A stretch of 64,000 bases of DNA, taken from NCBI GenBank assembly GCA_021234155.1, contig JAJEKV010000072.1, positions 3,912,407 through 3,976,406 on the forward strand. The letters run 5' to 3'. The position numbers and the translations under genes were made by a program. Origin of the DNA: Isoetes taiwanensis (taxonomy: Eukaryota > Streptophyta > Lycopodiopsida > Isoetales > Isoetaceae). Shown one piece after another: positions 9,443 to 20,169 of this stretch; position 1 is the first letter of the stretch, and every line of letters begins with the position of its first letter. The notes beneath the pieces are model-generated. The model saw only the letters and a program-made list of their open reading frames with translations, did not search any database and was not told where the DNA came from.

Positions 9443-10970
9443 ATGAAAAGTCCCTTTCGACAGGATTGGCTAACAACCATGCAGAATGAACTTGCTTTCA
9501 TTCATGCTGCCAATACATGGACTCTTGTCCCAAGACCGCTCATCGCCCAAGTAATTTCCAAAGAAATGGGTCTACAAATTGAAATACAAACCAAATGGTA
9601 CTGTGGACCGCTTCAAGGCACGATCGGTTGCTCGTGGCTTCAATCAAGTTGAAGGCATCGACTTTGAAGAAACCTATGCTCTGGTTGCTAAAATGGAGCT
9701 TATGCATCTTCTAAACACATGCACATTCATCAAATGGATGTGCACAATGCTTTTCTCAACGGCACTCTGCAGGAAGAAGTCTATCTTGAACAGCCACAAG
9801 GTTTTACATCATCTGATCCCACACAAGTCTGTCGCCTCCACAAAGCATTATACGGCTGCGCAAGCCTCACGCTCATGGTATACCCGCCTTGACCAAACTC
9901 TAGTTCACCTTGGCTTTGCCCACACTGATGCTGATCCAAGTGTCTATTTTAAATTTCAACCTCATCTTCTTATCATCTTGTGTTACGTTGATGATCTCCT
10001 GATTGTCGCTGCTCATGAAGCAGACCTTACTTCCATCAAAGCTCACCTTAATTCAGCTTTTCGCATGAAAGATTTAGGCTCCATACACTATTTTCTGGGC
10101 ATTGAAATTACATATCATCGGTCCCGCACCCTCCATCTTCATCAAACCAAGTACCTCCGTGACCTTCTTCATCAATTTCAGTTTTCTTCTTGCAATCCTG
10201 TCACGACTCCACTTGAATTTGGCATCCACTTGCTTCCTACCGATCCTACCGTCTTCCCCTCCCTTCAATACATCCATGATCATTACCATCAGATTCTAGG
10301 CATGATCAACTTTGCTGCTATCACCACCAGGCCCGATCTTGCCCTTCCACTATGCACAATTCTCCACTGCACCCAAGAACCGTCACTGTGCTTCCCTCAA
10401 AAGGGTTCTCCGTTATATTGCTGGCTCTCTTCAATTTGGACTTCAATATCACACCAGCTCTCCTAATCTTGATCTACATGGCTATTCCGATGCCGATTGG
10501 GCTGGGGATCATCACGACCATAAATCCATATCAGGTTATGTATTTCTTCTTGCAGGGTCTGCTGTCAGCTGGAGCAGTTCAAAACAGACTTGTGTATCTT
10601 TGTCCAGCACTGAAGCTGAATACATTGCCCTCAATTCAATCATGCCTCCAAAGAAGCCATTTGGCTGCAACGTTTATGCTCTCAACTTGGCTTCATCTCC
10701 TCCACCAACACTCTCATTTACGTTGACAATCAAGGTGCTGCTGCCATTGCAAAGAATCCTGTTCTTCATCGCCGCATCAAACACATTGACATCAAGTATC
10801 ACTTTGTTCGCAATCTTGTTAATGACAGCATCATCCGGCTACTTCATTGCTCCACCGATCATATGGCTGCAGACGTCTTCACAAAACCTCTGGCTCGTAT
10901 CAAACATTCTAAGTGTTTGACTCAAATTGGTCTGCATTCTTCCAGTGGTGATCCTGATTCAGATTCCCTC
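9443..10970 (+). pseudogene. pol: Copia reverse transcriptase and RNase H, frameshifted
   Basis: The RT start KPNGTVDRFKARSVARGF is seen near 9585, the catalytic box CYVDDLLIV at about 9981, and the fingers-connection segment HYFLGIEI at about 10088. RNase H has DADWAGD (about 10489), STEAEYIAL (about 10609), VDNQGA and HIDIKYHFVRN in other frames to about 10915. A small deletion removed the sequence around LYGLRQA-type residues near 9850, and several frame changes (9590, 10310, 10620) break the frame. All core catalytic residues I could look for are still visible. Confidence 0.93.
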
Positions 10971-10973
10971 TGA

Positions 10974-10986
10974 CATTGAGTGGGGG
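10974..10986 (+). promoter_or_regulatory. Copia polypurine tract
   Basis: CATTGAGTGGGGG lies directly before the right LTR. The element in copy B has TTTGAGTGGGGG in the same place, so both families share primer site and polypurine tract. Confidence 0.85.
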
Positions 10987-11244
10987 TGTTGATCATCATG
11001 ACAGCGACAACAATGTCAGAGCGAATCCTCAACCGTTGGAGACACATCAGCATGCATCTCCAACTGTGGAACCACAATTCCATATTTAGTCCTAGCCGTT
11101 CTTAGGTCTTTCGTATAAGTAGCAGCTTCTTTCTTGTTCTCTGTACGCTTGCAATTTGTGTTTTGTCTTCTCAATCTGCATGTTAGCCGATTGATCTATT
11201 GTACTTCCTTTTTCTACAATCAATATAGACTGTTTTCTTCATCA
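10987..11244 (+). repeat. Copia right LTR
   Basis: 258 bp, TGTTG...ATCA, followed by the target duplication CGAAG (11245-11249). Compared with the left LTR I see six base changes and no indel. Confidence 0.97.
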
Positions 11245-11526
11245 CGAAGATGGTTCTAAAGTCCCCACGTTCAAAGCCCTTTTAGCAGAAGTACCGTACC
11301 TGGATCCACTTGGTGGCACTAGTAATTCCAAGTACCTTACAAATTGGGTTAGCAATGCGCACACATCAGGAGCAGTTGGAGAAAATCAAATAACTGTGAA
11401 TAGGATCGACCCAAACAGCGAGAAGAAGGATGATGAAAAAAATTGGTTCTACTTGGATCCGCTGGTGTCAATTCATAGTTGCAGCAGAGAAATGGAAAGA
11501 TTCTACACGGCCGATATGGTTGCTTA

Positions 11527-11691
11527 GGGACGCCTCACATGTGAGCGGCAAGTTTTGCCGGACGTCAAGCCGTTCAAGACGCTCTGGTCTGAACTGCTCC
11601 AGCAGTTCGGAGACGACCGGCTCAAACGTCAAACCGGCCGTCTCAAATTTCGTTCATGTGAATGCGTTTTAATCTACATGTGAGGTATCTC
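11527..11691. mobile_element. Harbinger/Tourist-like MITE 1 (165 bp)
   Basis: Starts GGGACGCCTCACATGT and ends with a decayed inverse (ACATGTGAGGTATCTC), flanked by TTA at 11524-11526 and 11692-11694. A TTA (TWA-type) target duplication and GGG-start inverted ends are typical of PIF/Harbinger MITEs. It contains GAACTGCTCCAGCAGTTC, itself palindromic and shared with MITE 2. No coding potential. Confidence 0.75.
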
Positions 11692-11694
11692 TTA

Positions 11695-12107
11695 GGGACG
11701 CCTCACATGTAACGGCTCCGGACGGCGCCTCCCCAATGTGAACGTCTCCGGCAAGAATTTTGAGGCGTTCACATGCTGGACTTCAAGATTGCTACACCAT
11801 CACCGGTTTTTGCTACTCCATCACTGTTTTTGCTACTTCATCACCGGTTTTTGCTACTCCATCACTGTTTTTGCTACTCCATCACTGTTTTTGCACACCG
11901 AACTTCAAGATTGCTTCAAGATTTTACCTATTGCTACAGGTGAAGACCGAAAATGACTGGAAACGGAGGTCAAGACGTCCAAATGCTGAAGCAGCCGGTC
12001 GATCAGGAACTGCTGGAGCAGTTTGACGTCCAACGGTTTGGACGTTGAGCCGCCCGGCCAAAAACATGAACATGTGAATACTGTTAGTATTACATGTGAA
12101 GCGTCCC
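11695..12107. mobile_element. Harbinger/Tourist-like MITE 2 (413 bp)
   Basis: Ends are GGGACGCCTCACATGT and ACATGTGAAGCGTCCC (one mismatch over 16 bp). Flanking TTA copies are at 11692-11694 and 12108-12110; copy B shows the empty site GCTTATATGAGG. Internal blocks such as GAACTGCTGGAGCAGTT match MITE 1 in the opposite sense. An alternative reading is a single 581-bp element with an internal inverted-repeat copy. Confidence 0.8.
11790..11891. repeat. 20-21-bp minisatellite inside MITE 2
   Basis: Five head-to-tail copies of TGCTACTCCATCACTGTTTT with A/T and CC/CT variants alternating between ACCGG and ACTG forms. It lies inside MITE 2 and is absent from MITE 1. Confidence 0.9.
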
Positions 12108-12425
12108 TTACATGAGGAATAACTCCGTTACATGCGGTTGCTACTACAACTTCTGTGTCAAGACTGCAAATGTCAGTGCTTTACGAAATGGTATTTTTAC
12201 AGAAGGATGTCGAGAGTATCAACTCTTTTCTCGGACTCCCACAACTGATGGAGTACTCCTCTTCTCTTATAACAACAACTTGGATGCTTACTACTTTGTG
12301 TCTGCGTCTGCTTCCTTCTCTAATAACATATCTTCCTCCCTCCCTTTTTTGAATCCAGTTTCAGATACTTTTTATCAAATGTATTATCTGGTGCTTTGTT
12401 TAGAGGATTGTTTAGAGAACTTGGA

Positions 12426-13597
12426 CTTCGAGGTTGATTCCCTTTAGCCTAACTCTTTCTATTATTTTCAACTTTAAGTACATTGCAAGCATGAGTAGAC
12501 ATGCTTTTTGTAGGCAATTCTACATGAAAACTTCTTATATCTGTTTTCTTTTCAAGTTATGTAGATGAATGTCGAGTTTGAGTTAGGCAAATCTACGAGT
12601 TAACATGGTAATCTACGAAGTTAGTCGTGGTAAAAGGTCGGAAACCAGAACACTACTAAAGAGAATCACGACAGACGTTTGATTGCCCTAGCAAAATCTC
12701 GAATGTTAGTGTATCTTAAGAGCATTTGAAAGATTGGCTAGTCTTTACCACGTGCCTCGGCTTCACACCTCGAGTTAACAACACCAGACATGTAGAATAT
12801 CTAGAGATCCGGAATCTACGATCTAACGGTCATTATGTAGTGGCAATTTAAGAACCAGATATAAAGAGTGTACTCATTGCCATTATGGGCCAGAAAAGAA
12901 AGAAATTCTATTTGTAAATTTCATAGGAGAAGCTCGAAATATTAAGAAATCTATGGAAGCTTGTGTAGAATCTTAGAGAATCTAGAGGTATCTTAAAGGG
13001 ATCTAGGGGCATCTTAAGGAAATATTGGAGAATCAAATATCTTCATAAAATATTGAGGAATCTAGGGGAACCTTCTAGAATATAATAGAAGGGAATATAG
13101 GGGAATCTAATGGAATTTGATAGAGGATTGTTAGAACCTCAAGGAATCTGAAAGGAATCTTGAAGAATCTATGAGAATCACAGAGAATCTAGAAGAATCT
13201 TTGTAATCTAGGAGAACCCTTGGAAGCCTTAATGAAATTTAAAAGAATCTTGAAGGAATCTAGAGAACCTTGAAGGTTCTATTGGAATCTTAAAGAATGT
13301 AGGGAGTCTGCATATAATCTTAGGGAAGCTGATCGTAAGGGAATCTAGGTGGATCCTTCACAATTCGTAAAGACGTTGTGTATAGAAAGTCTATCAAAAT
13401 CATTTCACCTTTATGAAATATCAACGGAATATCAAAAGATTTGCGAATCTTTATAAAATCTAGTGAAATTAATAAAAACATAGTTTTCAAAATCTGATGG
13501 AATCTCACGCATACTCTCACGAATCTTAGTGACATTGGCTCATACAATGGATTATCTACAATCTTTAAAACATGTTCATTCAACTTCGTACAGGCCC
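12426..13597. repeat. Degenerate GAATCT-rich low-complexity DNA replacing the gene 3' end
   Basis: From about 12920 to 13340 the sequence is a drifted tandem of AGAATCTA/GGAATCT words, about 9-15 bases apart. No coding trace is seen. It lies where copy B has the C-terminal membrane part of the gene, and homology to copy B resumes near 13598. Confidence 0.6.
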
Positions 13598-14020
13598 TAC
13601 ATAGTACAAAGACTTGTAATATATATAAAAACTATATATTCTTGATTCTATATATAAACTCCCTTTTCATACTAATTTTTTCTCGCCAAGCCAAAATCTC
13701 AAATGGGTTTTTAAACTCAAACGAACTTTTTGGATTTCAATCCAGAATTGTGAATCTAACGCTTAGCCTGCTAGGAAAAATTTCTTATGAAATGTAGTAT
13801 TCAATTTAACTTATTCCTGAGAAACTACATTGAATATGTTCACTATTTCCACCTCTATAATTGAGTACTTGAAATACATTCTTGGAATACTTGAGTGGTA
13901 GAACCTTAAACCCGCCACAACCAAAGTCGCGGGTTCGAGTATGGCTAACATAGCGTAGTGATGGAAACTGTAAAATCATTGCCCTGCAATCACAAGTTCA
14001 AGATTGGCCATATTTAATAT
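13598..14020. repeat. Copy A of the downstream flank, with SINE-like tRNA-related boxes
   Basis: Matches 21985-22380 closely. GAGTGGTAGAAC and GGGTTCGAGTATGG (about 13890-13947) are spaced like Pol III A and B boxes. A second pair, TAGCGTAGTGATGG and AAGTTCAAGATTGG (about 13951-14007), follows. This could be a dimeric tRNA-derived SINE head; neither unit folds as a proper tRNA, so I do not call tRNA genes. Confidence 0.5.
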
Positions 14021-15175
14021 CTATATATAATACTAAAACCGAAATAAGATGATAGTTTGTGCGGGATTTGATGTGTTATGATTTCAAAGGTGTGAGTCAA
14101 CAAATATAGTCTTCTCATTACTGACATTTCAGTTTTCTTACTGCCTTTTGGTTGATTCTGCAGACAAGTAGTGAACATTCAGTTTGCTTTGCAGCTCCAG
14201 AAAAGGAGGTATAAGTAATGGCAAAGGCTCCTGAAAGGAAGCTCAAGAGGGCCTTAGAAGTTGCCCATATTTCGAAGATATTTGTATTTGTCTTGAGTAA
14301 TCTTTATTATGGAGTTGGTTTATTCACTTATCCAGAAACTTTGTGGAGATTGAGGTGATTAAAAATTGTAGTTGGACAGCGAATGGCCAGCACACCTGTG
14401 TAAGTGCAACCTTGTGATTCACTGGCAAAGGTAATTCGTGGTGCTTGATTCAGATGCATTTGCTAGATGTGTGTATAAGTAATATAATGTTAATGTCAGA
14501 GCTATAGCTCACAAGGTTGCTCTGTGTATAACAGTACGGTGGTCATTAATAGAGAGCGCTCTGTGAAAGTATATGTTCAAATTTGTGCAAATGGGTCATC
14601 ATACACATGTATCGGTCACCCTGGTTTGTCTTATTAAATGCTATGTATTGAGTACCATTAAATGCTATATAATGACATTCGGATAGCTTTGCGGAGTTGT
14701 AATATGTATATATAGGTCATTTGGGATGTCCTTCATATGGGATTGGTGCAGGGTTGGAAATTGAAGGCTCCAAGCCTTGCAAGACCCTAAAAACCATGCA
14801 AAATAAAGTCCAGAAAAAAGTAGATCTTAAAAAACATATCTACATTTTCCATAGCCTTGCAAAATGAAAGTCAAAAAAGAAAATTGCCATGCAACAAAAA
14901 GTCTACTTTTGGCATAGCCATGCACTTATATCGCTATTTTAAATATATGTATTATATACGTATTATGTATCAACCAACCATTGTACTATTATGATATAGA
15001 TACCATATATACTAGAGAAATAAAAATTGGAGAAATCAAAGAAAGAAGTAAGGAATAATATATATAAATAGCAAGAAATTCATCATTTTACATTATAGCA
15101 TTATAGTTATGGTTTGGCATGGTGGCAAATAATATTGCCAACCAAAATTTGGATTCTAAAAAATTTCATTTGCTT
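14021..15175. other. AT-rich region without recognisable gene
   Basis: A 47-codon frame from the ATG at 14218 (MAKAPERKLKRALEVAHISK) is the only coding-like patch and I do not recognise it. A repeat of CATAGCCTTGCAAAATGAAAG-like words is present at 14780-14930. Nothing else can be supported. Confidence 0.3.
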
Positions 15176-15425
15176 GGTCGTATGTGGCCTGCAAGACCTT
15201 TAATCTTAGCGGTCAATGACAATGATTTTAGAACTGGTCAATCTTTGTGCTTGTAACAAGAAAGGCCATGTGAGCGTAACGCTCACACAGCATGAAGATT
15301 TGGAATATCCAGCTCCCAAGAAGATTAGGGGAGTGTACCCACTAATCCTGCACTTAAAGTTTAAACTTTTCAAGTTTCAATGTTATTTACTATTGTATCG
15401 TTCATTTTATATTATATTTGTGCTA
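15176..15425. repeat. Partial extra copy of the upstream duplication module
   Basis: 15176-15372 repeats parts of the copy A flank (about 5384-5520 joined to 5705-5750), including a leader-plus-ATGAAGAT module. It is followed by about 50 bases matching 1339-1390 and then by the start of the main copy B flank. Confidence 0.75.
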
Positions 15426-16779
15426 AAATGTATTCGTGAAACATGCAAATGAGAAAGTGGTTATTCTCAAATTAATAGAATAGTGCTTATACACCTTATG
15501 TAATATCTGACCCTTTCTCTAATTGCGTAAGATAATGCACAAGACCATTAATGGTCAATGGCAATCATTGTCTTGCCTTAATTACACATGTCCAATCTAG
15601 ATCACGATTCTCTTTAGTCATTTTTTGAGGCAACCACGAGTGTTGGAAAAAGTTTGAGGTAAAGAAAGTCTTTCGGATTCAAAATTCAAAGTTCCGGTTC
15701 AGTTAGTGCATGGCAGAAAAATTCATAATAGATTTCCATGTATATTTTGACAAGGACTAAACAACTTTCCGCTTAAAGACATGGAATATCCAGCTATCCA
15801 AGGACATGGCTGAAAGTTTTCGTAACATTGGCCTAGCCATTTAATATCCATTTAATGATGGTCGTATGTGGCCCGCAAGACCTTTAATCTTAGCAGTTAA
15901 TGACAACTTACACATGTCCAATCTAGATCACGATCCTCTTTAGCCATTTTTTGAGGCAACCACGAGTGTTGGAAAAAGCTTGGGGTAAAGAAAGTCTTTC
16001 GGATTCAAAATTCAAAGTTCCGGTTCAGTTAGTGCATGGCAGAAAAATTTATAATAGATTTCCATGTATATTTTGACAAGGACTAAACAACTTTCCGCTT
16101 AAAGACATGGAATATCCAGCTATCCAAGGACATGGCTGAAAGTTTCCGTAACATTGGCCTAGCCATTTAATAGCCATTTAATGATGGTCATATGTGGCCC
16201 GCAAGACCTTTAATCTTAGCAGTTAATGACAACAATTTTAGACCTAGTCAATCTTTGTGCTTGTAACAAGAAAGGCCATGCGAGCTAAAGGCTCTCACAG
16301 CATGAAGATTTGGAATATCCAGCAACCGAGGACCATTACCTAAGATATTTTTGAGTAGGATTAAAAGTTTCCCTATCACTGGCCCAACCATTTATTGTTA
16401 GGGCCCAACCATTTATTGTTAGTCGTATGTGCCTCGCAAGGCCTTGAATCTTAGTGGTCAATGGCAGAGATGTTTGGCCTAATGGTTTAGGGGAGGGTGC
16501 CCACTAATCCCGCACTTAAAGTTTAAACTTCTACATATCGTGATTTATGCATCAAACGAATACAAATAAGGCATCATTGGAAAGATCAGATCCTAAACTT
16601 TCTCTGGATCAAAATGTTAGCTCATTTAGATAAGTTGACAAAAAGTTACAAGGTGTCGGGGGTTGGGTCCCCGCACCAAATGCCCAGTCATCCTGCCCCC
16701 ATTGACATAATGGTTTTAGACCTAGTCAATCTTTGGGCTTGTAATAGAAAAGGCCAGGCTTGCCAAACATTCTCACGGC
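15426..16779. repeat. Segmental duplication copy B, upstream flank
   Basis: Matches 4949-6019. It has an internal 326-bp tandem duplication (15582-15907 and 15908-about 16233, both starting TTACACATGTCCAATCTAG). The leader module TTTAGACCTAGTCAATCTTTG occurs again at about 16234 and directly before the start codon at 16780. Confidence 0.88.
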
Positions 16780-17906
16780 ATGAAGATGATCTCCATATTC
16801 TTTCTTGCCTTGTTTATGGGAAGAGCAGCATTTGCTGATTCCGCTCCTCATTATGCTGATTTAATAACCAAATCTGCCGATGCCAGTTCATGTCTTGAAA
16901 GAGCACTCTTTGCAAGAGACAATGATCCGTTTTACGAATGGATCAGCAGCTCTTCTTTTGTGAATGGATTTGGAATTAATGACAGCATTTCAGTTCAAGG
17001 GGCAGGGATAGCGTATAAAAAACTGAGTGCATGGAGAGTGGCAGGGCAGACAGCAGATGGGAGGAGCGTGAATCTGTTCAATTCGCCAGAGCCGCATGTC
17101 TCTGGAGGATCCTTCCACCAGAGCGGTCGAAATATCTTTGCAAATATGACGGTATATTGGGGTGTGAGCATCAGGATGTGCCCCAATTCATGCCGCTACA
17201 CCACCCAGATAATTGCTACACTCGAAGATGGTTCTAAAGTCCCCACTTTCAAAGCCCTTTTAGCAGAAGTACCGTACCTGGATCCACTTGGTGGCACTAG
17301 TAATTCCAAGTACCTTACAAATTGGGTTAGCAATGCGCAAACATCAGGAGCAGTTGGAGAAAATCAAATAACTGTGAATAGGACCGACCCAAACAGCGAG
17401 AAGAAGGATGATGAAAAAAGTTGGTTCTACTTGGATCCGCTGGTGTCAATTCATAGTTGCAGCAGAGAAATGGCAAGATTCTACACGGCCGATATGGTTG
17501 CTTATATGAGGAATAACTCCGTTACATGCGGTTGCTACTCCAACGTCTGTGTCAAGACTGCAAATGTCAGTGCTTTCGGTTATATGTTTACAGAAAGATG
17601 TAAGGAGAGTATCAACTCTTTCTGGACTCCCACAACTGATGGAGTACGCCTCTTCTCTTATAGCAACAACTTGGATGCTTACTACTTTGTGTCTGCGTCT
17701 GCTTCCTTCTCTAATAACATATCTTCCCTCCCTGATACTATGGATTTAATAGGTACTGTTTCTCAAATGTATTATCTGATGCTTTGTTTAGAGGATTGGG
17801 TAAACAGCAACCCTCATCCGGACTTCAACGAAAAGTTGTCTTATTGTTCTCAGATTTATTCTTACAATTTAAATGAATTGACGCATGATACGACCCCATC
17901 AAATTC
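16780..17906 (+). CDS. Unrecognised secreted/membrane protein, N-terminal part (copy B)
   Basis: The frame starts MKMISIFFLALFMGRAAFAD, a clear signal peptide with likely cleavage after about residue 19. About 355 residues of a Cys-containing luminal or extracellular domain follow (pairs such as CPNSC near 133 and CGCYSNVC near 248) with several N-x-S/T sites. The frame runs straight to 17906, where the LTR element enters. Ribosomes reading on would add 31 LTR-encoded residues and stop at 17998-18000. It continues in frame at 21004, giving 652 codons without an intron. I do not recognise the family. The start is supported by copy A and by the conserved leader before the ATG. Confidence 0.85.
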
Positions 17907-18175
17907 TGTTGGAATTTATGATGTTTGTTGTCCATTCTATTTTTGGAGATGGCCGTTGGAGCTCCACCGACATAGAGCCCTTTATATGAAGGACTCTTAG
18001 ATCACTGGATATGCATCTTCTTTCTCTGTTTCCTTGTGTGCTTCTTCTCATGTGAGCGCTGGATCTTTCACTATGGGCGTGGTCCCGAGCCCTATTCGGG
18101 ACATGACGATGATACATTGGATTCTGTGTTTGATACACTCATTGTAAAGACTGAGGAGCTCAGTATTTTTCAACA
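17907..18175 (+). repeat. Left LTR of the non-autonomous element
   Basis: 269 bp. CTTTATATGAAGG (about 17980-17992) may be the U3 TATA box. The sequence is identical by eye to 20730-20998. Confidence 0.97.
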
Positions 18176-18188
18176 GGTTATGGGCCCA
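18176..18188 (+). promoter_or_regulatory. Primer binding site, initiator tRNA-Met anticodon type
   Basis: GGTTATGGGCCCA directly after the LTR, the same 13 bases as at 6732-6744. It is complementary to the initiator tRNA-Met anticodon arm. Confidence 0.85.
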
Positions 18189-18310
18189 CGCATGCTCAAA
18201 CTCGCTTAAGTCGCTTTGTAGTTTGAGTTCTTGTGCTTTTATTTTTTCATGCTGAGGAAGCTTCATGACGCACTGTTTAAGAACTTGTTTCAAAAGTTTT
18301 ACCTCTGTTG

Positions 18311-18775
18311 GAGGAGTTCGCTTTTGATCGTCACTTCTGTTTTAAGGTATCATCCATTGCAGTTGAAGGCTTTGAGATCCCAGATGCCCAGGAAGTGGAA
18401 GACGATGAGGTTGATTCAGGTTCTCATAGAGAAGGAGAAGAAAGAGAGATCAATACTGGCTTCAAGAAGCTGTTGGTGAAGCAGGGCGAGGGCTGGATAG
18501 TCATGAGAGCGTTGATGAGGTCACAACTCATTATACTGAAACACTGTTGGATGCAACGAGGTTTGATTCAAGCCGCAACAGGGACGAACCATTTATTTTA
18601 AGCTCGGTCAAGGCCTGGTTATAAAAAGATGGGATTATGGAATTGCAACAATGGAGAAACAGGAAAATGAAGTGTTCATCATACCTCTTGAACTTGCTTT
18701 GTGGAGTCTTGTGCCCCTTCAACAATCCCTCCAAATGCTTCTTTGAAGTTTGATGTTGAGGACGCCAATAATGGT
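18311..18775 (+). pseudogene. Captured FKBP (multi-domain plant type) fragment
   Basis: An acidic leader (FEIPDAQEVEDDEVD near 18368) is followed by GFKKLLVKQGEGW and then the FKBP fold: HYTETLLDATRFDSSRNRDE (about 18530), FKLGQGLVIKRWDYGIATM (about 18600), IIPLELA and TIPPNASLKFDVED (about 18722-18763). This is the first peptidyl-prolyl isomerase domain of large plant FKBPs of the ROF/FKBP62 type. Three frame changes break it. No intron interrupts a region normally split by several introns, so it was most likely copied from mRNA into the element. Confidence 0.85.
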
Positions 18776-19130
18776 GCCCCGTGAAGATAAAAAGTGTGAA
18801 GGCCAAAAGTTGCGTATGAAGTTGCGCTTAAGTTCTCAAAGAAATTGGTGTAATGACCCCTTCAAAATGGAATTGAGTTCTATGTGAAGAACATATTAAA
18901 AAAGGGGAGAGAGAAGATTGCCCGCAGCAGGTCCCAAATGCTCACAAAATGGATGGTTCGAAATGCCGAAATGTTTTGACAGGATGAAATCTTTGCTACA
19001 GTTATTAGCAAAGAACGGGTCCGTGACGCCATGTTTTTTTTTTGCATATCGTAGGATTTGATCAAGGTACACTATTAGTGATGGATTAGTCACCTAGAAT
19101 GTTCTTTTTCCTTTTGGCATATGGAAGTAG

Positions 19131-19530
19131 GAGTTTCCCCGCAGATAATGTGACGCTTTGTTAGTAGCCTAAAAGCCCGTGGGCAGCATTGGAGAGTCCG
19201 GACAGGCGCAAAAAAGGAGTTTGAAAGGGATTTAATTATTGATAATGGTTTGATACAAATGAATGTCGATGTGGCGCCATTACGTAAGCTTGTAATCTCT
19301 TTGTTAGGCTCGCAATCCAAATTCAACGCCATGGACTTCCCTACTAGCGTGATATGTTCGAGCATGGTTCTCAAATGTAAATTGCATAGATGTTTTGGAG
19401 CGATGAAACTTGAAGGCATGATTCCGGATATTGCAACATTTTTTTTTATGGTTTGAAAGCTTGTTGCAAAAGAAATATGCATTTTTAGGTGCGCATCTCT
19501 TTGAGAAGATGAGGATGATATTAGTCAGCC
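19131..19530 (+). pseudogene. Possible captured PPR-like fragment
   Basis: Across frame changes, traces resemble pentatricopeptide repeats: IIDNGLIQMNVDVA, FGAMKLEGMIPDIATFFF and GAHLFEKMRM follow the spacing of a PPR protein (IH..I.NGL...V.VA..LV.MY..., ..M..EGM.PD..TF..). The match is by eye and needs several frame corrections, so confidence is low. Confidence 0.35.
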
Positions 19531-19659
19531 ATTAGTCTAGTCCATGATCAAAGATGTAGTGACGTCAATGGTGTAGAGATCTTGCAAAGATATATAAGGA
19601 GAATCAAAGGTGTTCTTGATTCATTGCGCTGTGTTTTGAATGCCAGTGGGAAATACACA

Positions 19660-19948
19660 GCTGCTCGAGGTTTGGGGAAGCTCAAACAAATTTTGGTCCG
19701 AAACATGTTGTAGCTAGAAAATACAATATTGACCTGGACGGATATGTCAATGATCATGAAGGCAAGTCTGAGTCTACTGCCGATAGTGATTCTTCTACTC
19801 ATGGTGATGACAATGATGGCATGGACGGTGATATTACTCTGGGGAAGCTGCTTAACAGCTTGAAATTTGGGAAGGCAGACAGCAGGAAGAAAAGAATATC
19901 CCTTGAAATAAATGATGATGAATCACTTGGAATAATGCCATCAAGATG
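19660..19948 (+). pseudogene. Coding-like acidic fragment in the LTR element, origin unknown
   Basis: A reading with Lys/Glu/Asp-rich content (YNIDLDGYVNDHEGKSEST, then LGKLLNSLKFGKADSRKK and ISLEINDDESLGI) has codon-like composition. It may be a third captured host fragment or a remnant gag. No family recognised. Confidence 0.3.
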
Positions 19949-20169
19949 AGCACCGATGTTTTCAGCTTATGCCTCACAAAAGCATTATGCTCCTGTGAAT
20001 AGAGATACAGTGTGCATGAAGCACATTGATTGGTGGATATACAACAGAGATTTTGTGGCTTTGAGAGGGCAGATCATGTACAGATATATCTGTCATCTGA
20101 TTGAAGATATCTAGATGATTGAAGATCAATGCTAATTAGTATGTTACTACGTGATACCTTTTTGGTGGC

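Larger units (their letters stand above)
6474..11244 (+). mobile_element. Ty1/copia LTR retrotransposon, full length, decayed
   Basis: A 4771-bp element with 258-bp LTRs (TGTTG...CA), a 5-bp target duplication, primer site, polypurine tract, and gag-protease-integrase-RT-RNase H order, which is the copia order. The LTRs differ by six substitutions by eye, so it is older than the element in copy B. Gag and pol carry frameshifts and gaps, so this copy is not autonomous now. It interrupts copy A of the membrane protein gene in the sense direction. Confidence 0.97.
6020..12425 (+). pseudogene. Copy A of the membrane protein gene, split by a copia element and MITEs
   Basis: Matches copy B (16780-17906) in three pieces: 6020-6468, 11245-11523 and 12111-about 12421. 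The first piece has the signal peptide start MKMISIFF, a small deletion and frame change after codon 16, loss of the GAGIAY segment near 6235, and a 15-18 base insertion near 6410. The copia element sits exactly between the codons for the peptide ending IIATL and EDGSK. The MITE pair sits in a TTA within the codons for VAYM. After about 12421 the match ends, and the C-terminal membrane part present in copy B is absent, replaced by repeats. The gene is dead through several independent lesions. Confidence 0.9.

Noticed and set aside
13890-14010. tRNA genes
   Set aside because: A- and B-box-like motifs are present, but the arms do not fold into a cloverleaf; treated as a SINE-like head.
17907-18000. 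C-terminal extension of copy B's N-terminal frame
   Set aside because: The last 31 codons are LTR sequence; the same peptide would be encoded at 20730, so it is not part of the gene.
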